Positions 17,985 to 25,826 of a DNA stretch of 64,000 nucleotides are shown here, piece by piece. Position 1 is the first letter of the stretch. Every line of letters starts with the position of its first letter. The DNA is from Neobacillus niacini (lineage in GTDB: Bacteria; Bacillota; Bacilli; Bacillales; Cytobacillaceae), in contig NZ_JACWFG010000011.1 of NCBI RefSeq assembly GCF_019749295.1, positions 558,001 through 622,000 of the forward strand, in the 5' to 3' direction. The notes beneath the pieces are model-generated. The model was not told the DNA's origin, did no database searches, and saw only the letters and a program-made list of their open reading frames with translations. Made by a program: the position numbers and the translations under genes.

Positions 17985-18807
17985 ATGTTTTTAAAGAAAA
18001 GATCTACCTTTGGAGAGAAGAATGGTGTTGCCTACCTGAATGGGGAAGTGAAGATACAAAATTTTTCTTTAAATGTTTATTGTTATGTCGTGGATGGTGT
18101 GCTAATTGATACCGGTTCGCAGTCTTTACATAAATATTTTGAACCTTTTATAGATATAGCTGACTTTGACCAGGTTATGATGACTCATTATCATGAGGAT
18201 CATACTGGCTGTGCTGCTTATATTGGAAAAACAAAAAAGGTCCCTATGTATCTCAATGAAAAGACCATTGAGTATTGCACACAAAAGGCGGATTATCCTT
18301 TTTATCGACAATTTTTTTGGGGAAGAAGAAAGCCGTTCCATGCTCTTGCCATGCCAGAAACATTTACATCAAGGAATGCGGCTTGGGATGTAATCGACAC
18401 TCCTGGACATGCTTTTGATCATAAGGCCTTTTTGAATCGGAATACTGGTCAGTTATTTACAGGGGAACGAGCGGACCAAAGTGATTTTAGCAGAAGAAAA
18501 TATCCTAACCATTATTCAATCTTTGGAAAGAGTTTTAACCTACGATTTTCAGGAAGTATTCTGCAGTCATGCAGGGTTTGTAGAAGATGGCCGAGCAGCG
18601 CTAACCCGAAAAAGGGATTATTTAAGATCATTGGTACAGGATGTGTTAGCTCTACATGAAAAAGGGGACTCAGCGGATATGATTCGAAATAGGCTGTTTC
18701 CTAAAAAGTATCCCATTATTAAATTTTCGAGCGGAGAATGGGATTCACTGCATATCATTACTTCTATAATTAATGAACATAGTAGAGCGAAACCAAAAGT
18801 ATACTAG
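17985..18807 (+). pseudogene. Frameshifted metallo-beta-lactamase-fold hydrolase
   Basis: The first frame (17985-about 18465) encodes a typical MBL N-terminal half with VDGVLIDTG and the metal motif THYHEDHTG, ending ...TGQLFTG. The rest continues in another frame from about 18475 (KVILAEENILTIIQSLERVL..CSHAGF..YPIIKFSSGEWDS) to the stop at 18807. The expected TGD-L-F segment, whose Asp bridges the metals, is missing at the junction. GGGGAGGA precedes ATG 17985. A sequencing error is possible, but a simple one-base slip would not restore the missing residues, so real decay is favoured. Confidence 0.78.
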
Positions 18808-18908
18808 AGAAAAAGAATGTTTTTTATTATTCTGCTGAATTGATTTTTGAAAAAAGGGAATAGACTAGTAGAGTAAAAGAAGGCTTCTTCAAAGGAAGGA
18901 TGTTGGGT

Positions 18909-20210
18909 GTGTCAAAAATTACGTTTATGGGTGCCGGAAGTACGGTTTTTGCGAAAAATGTACTGGGTGACTGTATGTTCGTCCCAGCCTTAGAGGGATT
19001 TGAATTTGCACTGTATGATATCGACGAGCAGCGCTTAAAAGATTCCGCGAACATGTTAAATAACTTAAAAAATAACTACACTAAAAATATTTCAATCAAA
19101 TCATATATAAATAGAAAAGAAGCATTAAGAGGGGCAAAATACGTGATCAATGCCATTCAAGTGGGCGGGTACGAACCAAGCACCGTGATTGATTTTGAGA
19201 TTCCGAAGAAATATGGACTTCGTCAGACGATTGCAGATACGGTAGGAATTGGCGGGGTTTTTCGTTCACTCCGAACGATTCCAGTCATGCTCGATTTTGC
19301 CAGGGACATCGAGGAAGTTTGTCCAGATGCGCTGTTTTTGAACTATACCAACCCAATGGCAGTACTGACTGGTGTTATGCAGCGCTATACAAATGTAAAA
19401 AGTGTAGGTCTTTGTCATAGTGTTCAAGTCTGTACGGAGCATCTATTCAGGGATTTAGGGATCGCCCACCAAGGCATTGAAGAAAAAATTGCAGGAATTA
19501 ACCATATGGCATGGCTCTTAGAGGTAAAACGAGATGGCGGGGATTTGTATCCTGAAATTAAGAGACGTGCAAAGGAAAAGCAAAAATCCAAGCACCATGA
19601 TATGGTTCGTTATGAATTAATGGACAAGTTTGGATTCTATGTAACGGAATCCTCGGAGCATAATGCAGAGTATCATCCATACTTTATCAAGAGCAGGTAT
19701 CCAGATTTAATAGAAAAATTTAATATCCCGCTTGATGAATATCCCCGCCGCTGCGTGAAACAAATTGAGAGCTGGAAAACGATGAGGCAGGAGATCGTGA
19801 ATAATAGTAAGCTCACACACAAGCGGTCTCGTGAATATGGCTCGAGAATCATAGAAGCGATGGAAACAAATGTACCATTTAAGTTTGGCGGCAATGTGCT
19901 AAATACTGGGGGTCTGATCAGTAATCTTCCAGAGAATGCCTGTGTTGAAGTGCCTTGTGTAGTGGATAGAAGCGGGATCATGCCTTGCTATGTAGGAGAT
20001 TTGCCGGAACAGCTTGCTGCCTTGAATAGAACCAATATCAATACACAACTATTAACGATTGAAGCTGCTATCACCGGAAAAAAAGAGAAAGTTTATCAAG
20101 CAGCATTGTTGGATCCACATACAAGTGCTGAGCTTTCCATGGATGATATCATTTCCATGTGTGATGACCTCTTTGAAGCACACGGAAATTGGCTGCCATC
20201 TTTTTCATAA
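18909..20210 (+). CDS. Glycoside hydrolase family 4 (alpha-galactosidase MelA-like)
   Basis: About 433 residues. The NAD-binding loop is ITFMGAGSTVF; GH4 hallmarks include DTVGIGGVFRSLRTIP, NYTNPMA, LCHSVQ (the Mn-binding Cys and His region) and GINHMAW. GH4 enzymes cleave glycosides by NAD-dependent oxidation at C3, elimination and re-addition. GTG 18909 is preferred over ATG 18900, which overlaps the AAAGGAAGG binding site. MelA-type alpha-galactosidase is the best match by motif; alpha-glucosidase or glucuronidase activity is possible. Confidence 0.87.
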   Translation: MSKITFMGAGSTVFAKNVLGDCMFVPALEGFEFALYDIDEQRLKDSANMLNNLKNNYTKNISIKSYINRKEALRGAKYVINAIQVGGYEPSTVIDFEIPKKYGLRQTIADTVGIGGVFRSLRTIPVMLDFARDIEEVCPDALFLNYTNPMAVLTGVMQRYTNVKSVGLCHSVQVCTEHLFRDLGIAHQGIEEKIAGINHMAWLLEVKRDGGDLYPEIKRRAKEKQKSKHHDMVRYELMDKFGFYVTESSEHNAEYHPYFIKSRYPDLIEKFNIPLDEYPRRCVKQIESWKTMRQEIVNNSKLTHKRSREYGSRIIEAMETNVPFKFGGNVLNTGGLISNLPENACVEVPCVVDRSGIMPCYVGDLPEQLAALNRTNINTQLLTIEAAITGKKEKVYQAALLDPHTSAELSMDDIISMCDDLFEAHGNWLPSFS

Positions 20211-20254
20211 AGTAACCATAATGGGGAGGTTTTCATGCTTCGTTTCATTAACGA

Positions 20255-20280
20255 AGGGAGCGTGGCAAACGTCCCTTTTG
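20255..20280 (+). terminator. Probable terminator after the GH4 gene
   Basis: GGGA(g)CGT pairs with ACGTCCC with one bulge, followed by TTTT. The remaining ~100 bases before the next gene show no other structure. Confidence 0.5.
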
Positions 20281-20383
20281 ATTTCTAATATTTGTTGTCT
20301 TTCGGAATGTAGCCTGTCATGATAAAATGAATAAACTATATTATTAGATAATAATTATACAATTATAATAGGTGTGGTGAAAT

Positions 20384-21340
20384 TTGCAGAGAAAAAAGAG
20401 AACAGCTATGATGAGCATGATTATAGGAATTTTGGTAAGTGCAGGTGTATTTATATATTTATTTCTTCCAGATCGTGAACAGGAAAAGGTGGAAACGGCA
20501 ATGGCGATCGCTTCTGCTCCTCCAAAACAAACAGAAGAAACGCCAGTTGAAAATGAACCGGAAGTAGAAGAGGCAGAAGCAGTACCGGTAGAAGAGGAAG
20601 AAAAACCAATTACTGAAGATATTAAGGCGAAGGTTCGGGAAGTAGTAGAAATGGCGTTGGATTTTCTTAAAAAGGATCAAAAGATTGTGGCTATCGGCGA
20701 CTCGCTGACTGAAGGGGTTGGAGATGAAACAAAGAATGGCGGGTACGTTGGCATTCTTAATCACACGTTCGAAGACCATAAACTAAATGTCACCGTCGAA
20801 AACTTTGGTAAAAAGGGAAACCGGTCAGATCAATTATTGAAAAGGCTGGAAAAAGAAGATGTTGCTTCTGCCATTAAAGAGGCTGATGTTGTCCTAATTA
20901 CAATTGGTGCAAATGATATTATGAAAGTATTAAAATCTAATTTTATGAACGTGACAATGGAACCTTTCCAAGAGGAAAGGGTGAAATATATCGAGCGCTT
21001 AAAAGCCATTTTTAATAAAATTAATGAAATCAATCCGGATACCCAAATTTATTTAATCGGTTTTTATAATCCGTTTGAACGGCATTTTGGTGAAATCAAA
21101 GAACTTGGAATGATAATCGATAATTGGAACGATGCCGGAAAATCACTTGCAGAAGAATATGAAAATGTAAAATATATACCAACAAAAGACATATTCAGTC
21201 AATCAACAGAAGACCTATTGGCAGAAGACGAATTCCACCCCAACACAAACGGATACAAACAAATGGCCCAGCGGGTATTAGAATATCTTAAAGAATCCAA
21301 TGAAGAACACGACATCAACAAAATTGACGTAGCATCTTAG
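20384..21340 (+). CDS. Membrane-anchored SGNH/GDSL esterase
   Basis: 318 residues: an N-terminal uncleaved anchor (MMSMIIGILVSAGVFIYLF), a Glu-rich linker (about residues 45-85), then an SGNH hydrolase domain with block I AIGDSLTEG (catalytic Ser), Gly/Asn blocks (VENFGKKGNRS, TIGANDI) and DEFHPN near the end (catalytic Asp and His). It resembles YpmR-like lipases of Bacillus. Start TTG 20384 has GGTG upstream. It should act outside the membrane; the substrate is unknown. Confidence 0.85.
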   Translation: MQRKKRTAMMSMIIGILVSAGVFIYLFLPDREQEKVETAMAIASAPPKQTEETPVENEPEVEEAEAVPVEEEEKPITEDIKAKVREVVEMALDFLKKDQKIVAIGDSLTEGVGDETKNGGYVGILNHTFEDHKLNVTVENFGKKGNRSDQLLKRLEKEDVASAIKEADVVLITIGANDIMKVLKSNFMNVTMEPFQEERVKYIERLKAIFNKINEINPDTQIYLIGFYNPFERHFGEIKELGMIIDNWNDAGKSLAEEYENVKYIPTKDIFSQSTEDLLAEDEFHPNTNGYKQMAQRVLEYLKESNEEHDINKIDVAS

Positions 21341-21343
21341 TAC

Positions 21344-21370
21344 CATGTGGACGGTTCTCATGGTCACGTT
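21344..21370. repeat. Partial copy of the ACCGTCCCC dispersed repeat
   Basis: CCATGTGGACGGTTCTCATGG resembles the left end of the copy at 55954 (CCAGAGGGACGGTTCTGATGG). No right end is seen here. Confidence 0.45.
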
Positions 21371-21408
21371 AGAAGCTCCGAGATCACTGAAAAAGGTTCA
21401 GTTTATAA

Positions 21409-21454
21409 CAAGAAGGCAATTACCTGCTATATGTAGATAATTGCCTTCTTTTAT
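21409..21454 (+). terminator. Terminator after the GDSL esterase
   Basis: AAGAAGGCAATTA pairs with TAATTGCCTTCTT, followed by TTATTT. A clear intrinsic terminator. Confidence 0.85.
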
Positions 21455-21542
21455 TTACTCAGTGTGAAGGTTCGGAATATTTTAACAAAATGCGTAAATA
21501 ATCATACACTAATAATAAGCCACACACTTTGGAGGTGTTAAG

Positions 21543-21701
21543 ATGATTTGGTTATATATGTTGATACCGGTCGTTCTTATTGGTGGTATTGCCGTTTACT
21601 TCGAAAAGAAAACAGGAATGTCTATCCCAAATGAGGATATACAAAGAGAGAAAATGGGAGAAGTTCTAAAGGATAATTCAAGTGGACCAGGAGTATTTTA
21701 G
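21543..21701 (+). CDS. Small single-pass membrane protein (52 aa)
   Basis: ATG 21543 to TAG 21701, preceded by GGAGGTG with good spacing. It encodes one N-terminal helix (WLYMLIPVVLIGGIAVYF) and a short charged tail ending SSGPGVF. The combination of binding site, membrane helix and clean stop supports a real short gene. Function unknown. Confidence 0.6.
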   Translation: MIWLYMLIPVVLIGGIAVYFEKKTGMSIPNEDIQREKMGEVLKDNSSGPGVF

Positions 21702-21707
21702 GGGATG

Positions 21708-21770
21708 CCGTGGGGGCGAGAATCTTGGCTCAAGTTATATAAAAAGTGACCAATAGAACCGTCCCCACGG
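21708..21770. repeat. Dispersed repeat, copy with inverted ends
   Basis: CCGTGGGG at the left is the inverse of CCCCACGG at the right. The interior (TTGGCTCAAGTTATATAAAA, AGAACCGTCCCC) is shared with the copy at 22863. It sits between convergent genes. Confidence 0.75.
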
Positions 21771-21775
21771 CCACT

Positions 21776-22798
21776 CTATAACAAGTTATTAATTGAAAGA
21801 GTAATGAGATGGTTTTTGTTATCTGTAATCCAATTGCAACGTTCTGCAGATTTTTCTATATATTTTTGAACGATATCAATGGTGCTGACTTGATCCAAAT
21901 AACGACCTAGAAAATGAATGAAAACATCGAGACTTCTAAGTTGGATGAGGACAGGTATCGCCTCGATTTCGGCTTCTGTTAATTTAATAGTTTGACCATA
22001 ACCAGATAGAAATGCATCAATCTTCGCCAAAATAAGTGCTGCTTCTTCGCTAGGCTGTATGAAGTCTGATAAGCAAACTGCCATTTCCATTACCCGTAAA
22101 TCTTTCGTAACAAACTCAAAATCAAGGACAGCTGACACAATTCCTTCTTCATTGACCAAAACATTGGATGCGTTTAGGTCGCCATGAACAAGTTGATGTG
22201 GCAATTGCCTTAATGAAGCTACCTGCTCGAGAAAAGAAGTGAGCTGATTAAAAATAACTAGTAAATCAGCAGTCTGTTCCGAAAATTCTCTAGGAGGGAA
22301 TTGACAAAAGCTTAAAACATCCTGTAAAGAACACCGAGGATGAGTATTTTCAATTTCATAATATGGTCTGTATGCAGGACGCTGATTGATCTGTACCTGT
22401 ACTAGCGATGCAGACAGTTGACCAACCGTTCTCCCGAAAGAATGAATTTCTGGCAGCTCATCCAGTGTAGGATTTGCACCATCCAAGTAGCGAAATAAAC
22501 CCGCAAGCTTTTCATCCCTGGTTCTTACAATCGTTCTTCCTTCCCGTGATCGGACAGGCAGTGGTATAGAAAAAGTTAGAGGCATTTCCGCTAAAGCAAC
22601 GAGAATACCATGCTCATACTCTACCTTTACTTCATCCTGATGGGTTTCATAAATGCGGAGTACATATTGATCGTCCCCAACAGAGACAAATCGAGTAGTA
22701 TTGTTTGCACCACTTTGTCCAACCCATGTAACCCAGCTGCCCGCGGGAAAATATTGAGCAAGTACTTCATCTATGTATGTATTCTTTTGTAGCGTCAT
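21776..22798 (-). CDS. Aminoglycoside phosphotransferase (APH)-family kinase
   Basis: A 340-residue kinase-like protein with the Brenner motif HGDLNASNVLVNEEG (catalytic Asp) and the metal site AVLDFEF. The N-terminal lobe (WVGQSGANNTTRFVSV, YVLRIYE) is of the APH/choline kinase type. Such genes phosphorylate small molecules such as homoserine, methylthioribose or drugs; nothing here fixes the substrate. The start is at 22798. It is a single gene flanked by dispersed repeats. Confidence 0.8.
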   Translation of the reverse strand: MTLQKNTYIDEVLAQYFPAGSWVTWVGQSGANNTTRFVSVGDDQYVLRIYETHQDEVKVEYEHGILVALAEMPLTFSIPLPVRSREGRTIVRTRDEKLAGLFRYLDGANPTLDELPEIHSFGRTVGQLSASLVQVQINQRPAYRPYYEIENTHPRCSLQDVLSFCQFPPREFSEQTADLLVIFNQLTSFLEQVASLRQLPHQLVHGDLNASNVLVNEEGIVSAVLDFEFVTKDLRVMEMAVCLSDFIQPSEEAALILAKIDAFLSGYGQTIKLTEAEIEAIPVLIQLRSLDVFIHFLGRYLDQVSTIDIVQKYIEKSAERCNWITDNKNHLITLSINNLL

Positions 22799-22862
22799 AA
22801 TAGTAATCCTTACTTATTTGTATGTATCTAACGTAAGTATAACATGCGGAACTTAATAGGAA

Positions 22863-22920
22863 CGATCTCTTGGCTCAAGTTATATAAAAAATGACCACTA
22901 GAACCGAACCGTCCCCACGG
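22863..22920. repeat. Dispersed repeat copy
   Basis: CTCTTGGCTCAAGTTATATAAAAAATGACCAC..GAACCGTCCCCACGG is nearly identical to 21721-21770, with GAACC duplicated. The left GC-rich end is missing. Confidence 0.7.
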
Positions 22921-22923
22921 ACG

Positions 22924-23199
22924 TCATATAAATCGTGTAATAAAAAACATCCCAATTCCTACTACACATATACAGTAAATACTTAAACTTTTTAATGAAC
23001 GCAACGAACCTCTTTTCATTAAATACTCATTTATTCCAAAGAATAAAATAATGGGTATCATCCACCAAAATACTTTTAATATAGCAAATGTACTGGCTCC
23101 TGTATCATTAAATAGGAAGCCTACTCCCATTAAAAAGAGTGAAAATCCTAGGGCCAATATTAACAAATATCTAACAGCATAGGGTAAAAATTTCACCAT
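22924..23199 (-). CDS. Small integral membrane protein (91 aa)
   Basis: Three hydrophobic helices (YLLILALGFSLFLMGVGFLF, FWWMIPIILFFGINEYL, SIYCICVVGIGMFFI). CGGAGGAAT precedes ATG 23199, so the longer upstream frame is not used. No family recognised. Confidence 0.65.
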   Translation of the reverse strand: MVKFLPYAVRYLLILALGFSLFLMGVGFLFNDTGASTFAILKVFWWMIPIILFFGINEYLMKRGSLRSLKSLSIYCICVVGIGMFFITRFI

Positions 23200-23263
23200 A
23201 TTCCTCCGTGTAAATATATCATTCTTGTATATTATATCAAATTGTTTAATTTGAATTTTCAAA

Positions 23264-23297
23264 AGAGAATCCCTGAACAATTTCAGGGATTTTTTAC
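23264..23297 (+). terminator. Hairpin with T-run
   Basis: AATCCCTGAA pairs with TTTCAGGGATT around a very short loop, followed by TTTTTT on the plus strand. It lies upstream of the small minus-strand gene and downstream of the decayed GerA fragment; read on the minus strand its T-run is weaker. Confidence 0.5.
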
Positions 23298-23321
23298 TAT
23301 ACTAATAAAACATAAAATGGG

Positions 23322-23723
23322 CTAACCACTTGTAATCTTATTCTTTGAGAAATTGCCTAAGTTTACCAAAAGACATTCTTCAGAATTATCTTCAAATGTA
23401 AAAAGTACATATCCTTGATGTATTTTATCTTCTATTTCTTTTGGGTCCTTCGTTCTAATTACATCTTCAAGAGGAAGATTATTTTTGAATTGATTAATGT
23501 CGAAAGAGTGGTCTTTCTATTTCTCACATTCATTTATTTATGGCAGAAATACACGTTCCATCGTCTGGTGTTCGATAAGAGTAGTGAAGTATAGAATATT
23601 TATATTTACTCCTGAAACTTGTTTCTTTTTTCCTTTAAAATCAGAAGATTTCTTTGCTCTTTTCACTATTTCAAGAAGGGTTTGATTTTCAGCTGGGTTC
23701 GGATCATTTTTACTCATTAACAT
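23322..23723 (-). pseudogene. Decayed N-terminal fragment of a GerA-family germination protein
   Basis: One continuous reading frame on the minus strand (134 codons, AGGGAGC upstream of ATG 23723) contains two internal stops at 23538-23540 and 23517-23519. Before them: LLEIVKRAKKSSDFKGKKKQVSG, matching the start of GerA-type proteins. After them: DINQFKNNLPLEDVI, EIEDKIHQGYVLFTFEDN, CLLVNLGN, matching the GerA N-terminal domain, as in the intact homologue at 27856 (NILPFDEV, EDKLIKGFVVVQLKNN, ILVNVSN). The frame ends at 23322; the membrane domain is absent. Confidence 0.8.
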
Positions 23724-23819
23724 AAACAAATGTGCTCCCTTTTTGTTGTCAACCCTTATTATTTTACTAACTTATAATTGTATGCACTTTCACATGTTTA
23801 TTATTGTTATATACAAAAA

Positions 23820-23862
23820 TCTCTCGCGGGATTCTCTTAATGTTGGAATCTCACGAGAGGTT
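23820..23862. terminator. Bidirectional terminator hairpin
   Basis: CTCTCGCGGGATTC pairs with GAATCTCACGAGAG (one mismatch), with T-runs on both sides when each strand is read. It ends just after the stop of the minus-strand Rrf2 gene. Confidence 0.8.
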
Positions 23863-23864
23863 TT

Positions 23865-24356
23865 TTAATTGTTGCTCTTTGAAAAAAATTTCCGGGTATC
23901 TTCACGTATTTGATTAGGTAAGACAGTATCAAGCTCTTTATTTAACCAGGCAAGTGTTTTACTGCGCAAGAAATCACGCATTTTTTCCTCTGCAGAGAGC
24001 ATAACTAAATTAATCGTACAAGAGGAGGAAGCCGAACAGCAATTTTCTCGATACAAATAACCATTATCTTTAATGTTTTTACATTGAAAAATCGGTTTAG
24101 GACCTTCAACTGCTTTAATCACATCCCAAAAGGAAATTTCTTCTGGAGATTTAGCAAGTCTATAACCACCTTTAACTCCTGGGACGGAACTTACGATACT
24201 AGCCTTCGATAATTTAGTAAAAATCTTTGAAAGATATGTATCTGATATCCCTTGAAAAGTGGAAAGTTCTTTTATTCCGGTGGAAGAATCCTCTGGAATC
24301 TCAATTAAATATACGAGGCAATGAAGCGCATATTCAACGCCAATACTATACTGCAT
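23865..24356 (-). CDS. Rrf2-family transcriptional regulator
   Basis: A 163-residue Rrf2 protein: MQYSIGVEYALHCLVYL, helix-turn-helix ISDTYLSKIFTKLSKASIV, wing GVKGGYRLAKSPEEISFWDVI. Its sensing region has several cysteines (CKNIKDNG, ENCCSASSSC), consistent with metal, [FeS] or thiol sensing. It diverges from an AhpD-like gene across a 230-base gap containing a perfect 17-bp palindrome, so it probably controls that gene and itself. Confidence 0.87.
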   Translation of the reverse strand: MQYSIGVEYALHCLVYLIEIPEDSSTGIKELSTFQGISDTYLSKIFTKLSKASIVSSVPGVKGGYRLAKSPEEISFWDVIKAVEGPKPIFQCKNIKDNGYLYRENCCSASSSCTINLVMLSAEEKMRDFLRSKTLAWLNKELDTVLPNQIREDTRKFFSKSNN

Positions 24357-24461
24357 ACCAACACCTTCTTCATAAATAAAAAATAATTCCTTCCATTTAT
24401 CTTAGAAATGATTTATTTCTTTGTCAAACAAAGTGTTGTTTCAACTAAACTTAATAGAGGG

Positions 24462-24490
24462 TTGACATAATATGATAATCAGACTATTAT
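24462..24490 (+). promoter_or_regulatory. Sigma-A promoter of the AhpD-like gene
   Basis: TTGACA (24462-24467), an exact 17-base spacer and TATTAT (24485-24490), about 100 bases before the start codon. Confidence 0.75.
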
Positions 24491-24497
24491 AGACATA

Positions 24498-24514
24498 GTT
24501 AATCGACGATTAAC
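24498..24514. promoter_or_regulatory. Operator palindrome, likely for the divergent Rrf2 regulator
   Basis: GTTAATCG-A-CGATTAAC is a perfect 8-bp inverted repeat just downstream of the predicted transcription start. Confidence 0.65.
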
Positions 24515-24588
24515 CCTATCTATAATTAATATTTAGGTTTGTATCTTCAAATACTAATGAAGTGAATTATCTTAAGGAGGTAATTGAA

Positions 24589-25026
24589 TTGGAACAACGA
24601 ATAGATTATTATAATGCCGCACCAGAAGCACTTAAAATCATGATGGAAATGGAAAAGTATACGAAAACTACAGGTATAGACCGTAAACTTCGTGAGCTTA
24701 TAAAAATTCGTGCTTCACAAATTAACGGCTGTGCATTTTGTTTGAATATGCACACAGCTGATGCTCGAAAAATGGGTGAAACAGAGCAAAGAATATATTG
24801 TATAAGTGCTTGGGAAGAGTGTGGGTTCTATTCAAAAGCAGAAAAAGTAGCTTTAGAGTTGACAGAGCACGTGACATTAATCGGGTCAAAACGTGTTCCT
24901 GATGAGCTTTATCAGCGAGTGCGTGAACACTATGACGAGAAACAGTATATTGACCTTGTTCTAATAATTAACCAAATCAACAGTTGGAATAGAATCTCTA
25001 TTGCAATGGGAAATATAGCAAAGTAA
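24589..25026 (+). CDS. AhpD-like carboxymuconolactone decarboxylase-family protein
   Basis: A 145-residue protein with the redox motif CAFCLNMH (CxxC plus His), the alkylhydroperoxidase D core, and SAWEECGFYSKAEKVALELTE. TTG 24589 is chosen because AAGGAGGT (24574-24581) is ideally spaced for it and the family begins (M)EQRI-YY. Proteins of this kind reduce peroxides or act as thiol-disulfide peroxidases. Divergent from an Rrf2 regulator, suggesting oxidative-stress induction. Confidence 0.88.
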   Translation: MEQRIDYYNAAPEALKIMMEMEKYTKTTGIDRKLRELIKIRASQINGCAFCLNMHTADARKMGETEQRIYCISAWEECGFYSKAEKVALELTEHVTLIGSKRVPDELYQRVREHYDEKQYIDLVLIINQINSWNRISIAMGNIAK

Positions 25027-25085
25027 AAGTAACAAAAATTTCTAGAGCGAATTTAAAATTCTTGTCGGAAAAGGGGACTAACATC

Positions 25086-25553
25086 ATGAACGAAAAAATG
25101 ATTTTTGATCTATTTGAATTTGCTCGTAACGCTACATTAAAGGTGGCACAAGGAATAACGGAGGAAAATGCCGACATCATCCCAAATGGCTTTCCCAATT
25201 CACTACGCTGGCAGTTAGGTCATATATATGTTGCCGTTGAGGGAATTGTCTTTCATTTTTCAAACGAAACTCCCAACTTGCCTGATGGATATCTGGATTT
25301 ATTTAAAACGGGGACAAAAACAACGGGCTGGAATATCACTCCGCCTTCAATAGAAGAACTTATTCCATTGCTATCTGAACAAGTAAATCGTGTAAAAGAG
25401 ACGTTTGCCGGAAGACTTGATGAAAAAATTGCAAACCCATTTACAATGGGATCATTAAAACTTGAAACCATTGGTGAACTTCTTTCTTACGCTTCATTCC
25501 ATGAAAGTGAACATACTGGGATAGTAAAAAGCCTAAAAAATGCTCTTAAGTAA
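25086..25553 (+). CDS. DinB-family protein
   Basis: A 155-residue four-helix-bundle protein of the DinB/YfiT superfamily. Candidate metal histidines are in RWQLGHIY and FHESEHTG near the C terminus. These proteins bind a divalent metal and several are thiol-dependent S-transferases (for example bacillithiol transferases). ATG 25086 has AGGGGAC upstream. It probably follows the AhpD-like gene in one transcript. Confidence 0.8.
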   Translation: MNEKMIFDLFEFARNATLKVAQGITEENADIIPNGFPNSLRWQLGHIYVAVEGIVFHFSNETPNLPDGYLDLFKTGTKTTGWNITPPSIEELIPLLSEQVNRVKETFAGRLDEKIANPFTMGSLKLETIGELLSYASFHESEHTGIVKSLKNALK

Positions 25554-25570
25554 AGAAAAATATTTTTTTG

Positions 25571-25602
25571 GAAAAGAAAAGACCAATCGGTCTTTTCTTT
25601 TT
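25571..25602 (+). terminator. Terminator after DinB; contains a TetR-like operator sequence
   Basis: AAAAGAAAAGACC pairs perfectly with GGTCTTTTCTTTT around AATC. The core GACCAATCGGTC (25581-25592) is the exact inverse of the operator-like GACCGATTGGTC at 32292, so the site may serve as terminator, operator or both. Confidence 0.75.
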
Positions 25603-25710
25603 GGTTTCGGCAATAAAATTAAGGGGATATAACGAGAGTTTTTTATAGTTTGCTCGATTATTTTTAGAATTTAGATTCTAATGTTTGAATTTATTTGTCG
25701 TGTTCAATAC

Positions 25711-25764
25711 TTGACATGACGGTACCAATGGTATTTACTAAAAAAGACCGATTGTTCTTTTTTT
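25711..25764 (+). promoter_or_regulatory. Promoter and TetR-type operator of the FabF-like gene
   Basis: TTGACA (25711-25716), 17 bases, TTTACT (25734-25739), then AAAAAAGACCGATTGTTCTT with core GACCGATTGTTC at 25746-25757. The TetR gene promoter at 31615 has the same layout and nearly the same sequence. Confidence 0.75.
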
Positions 25765-25826
25765 GAAACAGGAGACATTCGGGTATAGTCTAGGAGTCTT
25801 AATTCTATTCATGGGAGGGGTTTGCT

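Noticed and set aside
18481..18807. Separate gene of 108 residues after the metallo-beta-lactamase-fold frame
   Set aside because: Its sequence is the C-terminal half of the same enzyme (CSHAGF, GEWDS), without its own ribosome binding site, so it belongs to the broken gene.
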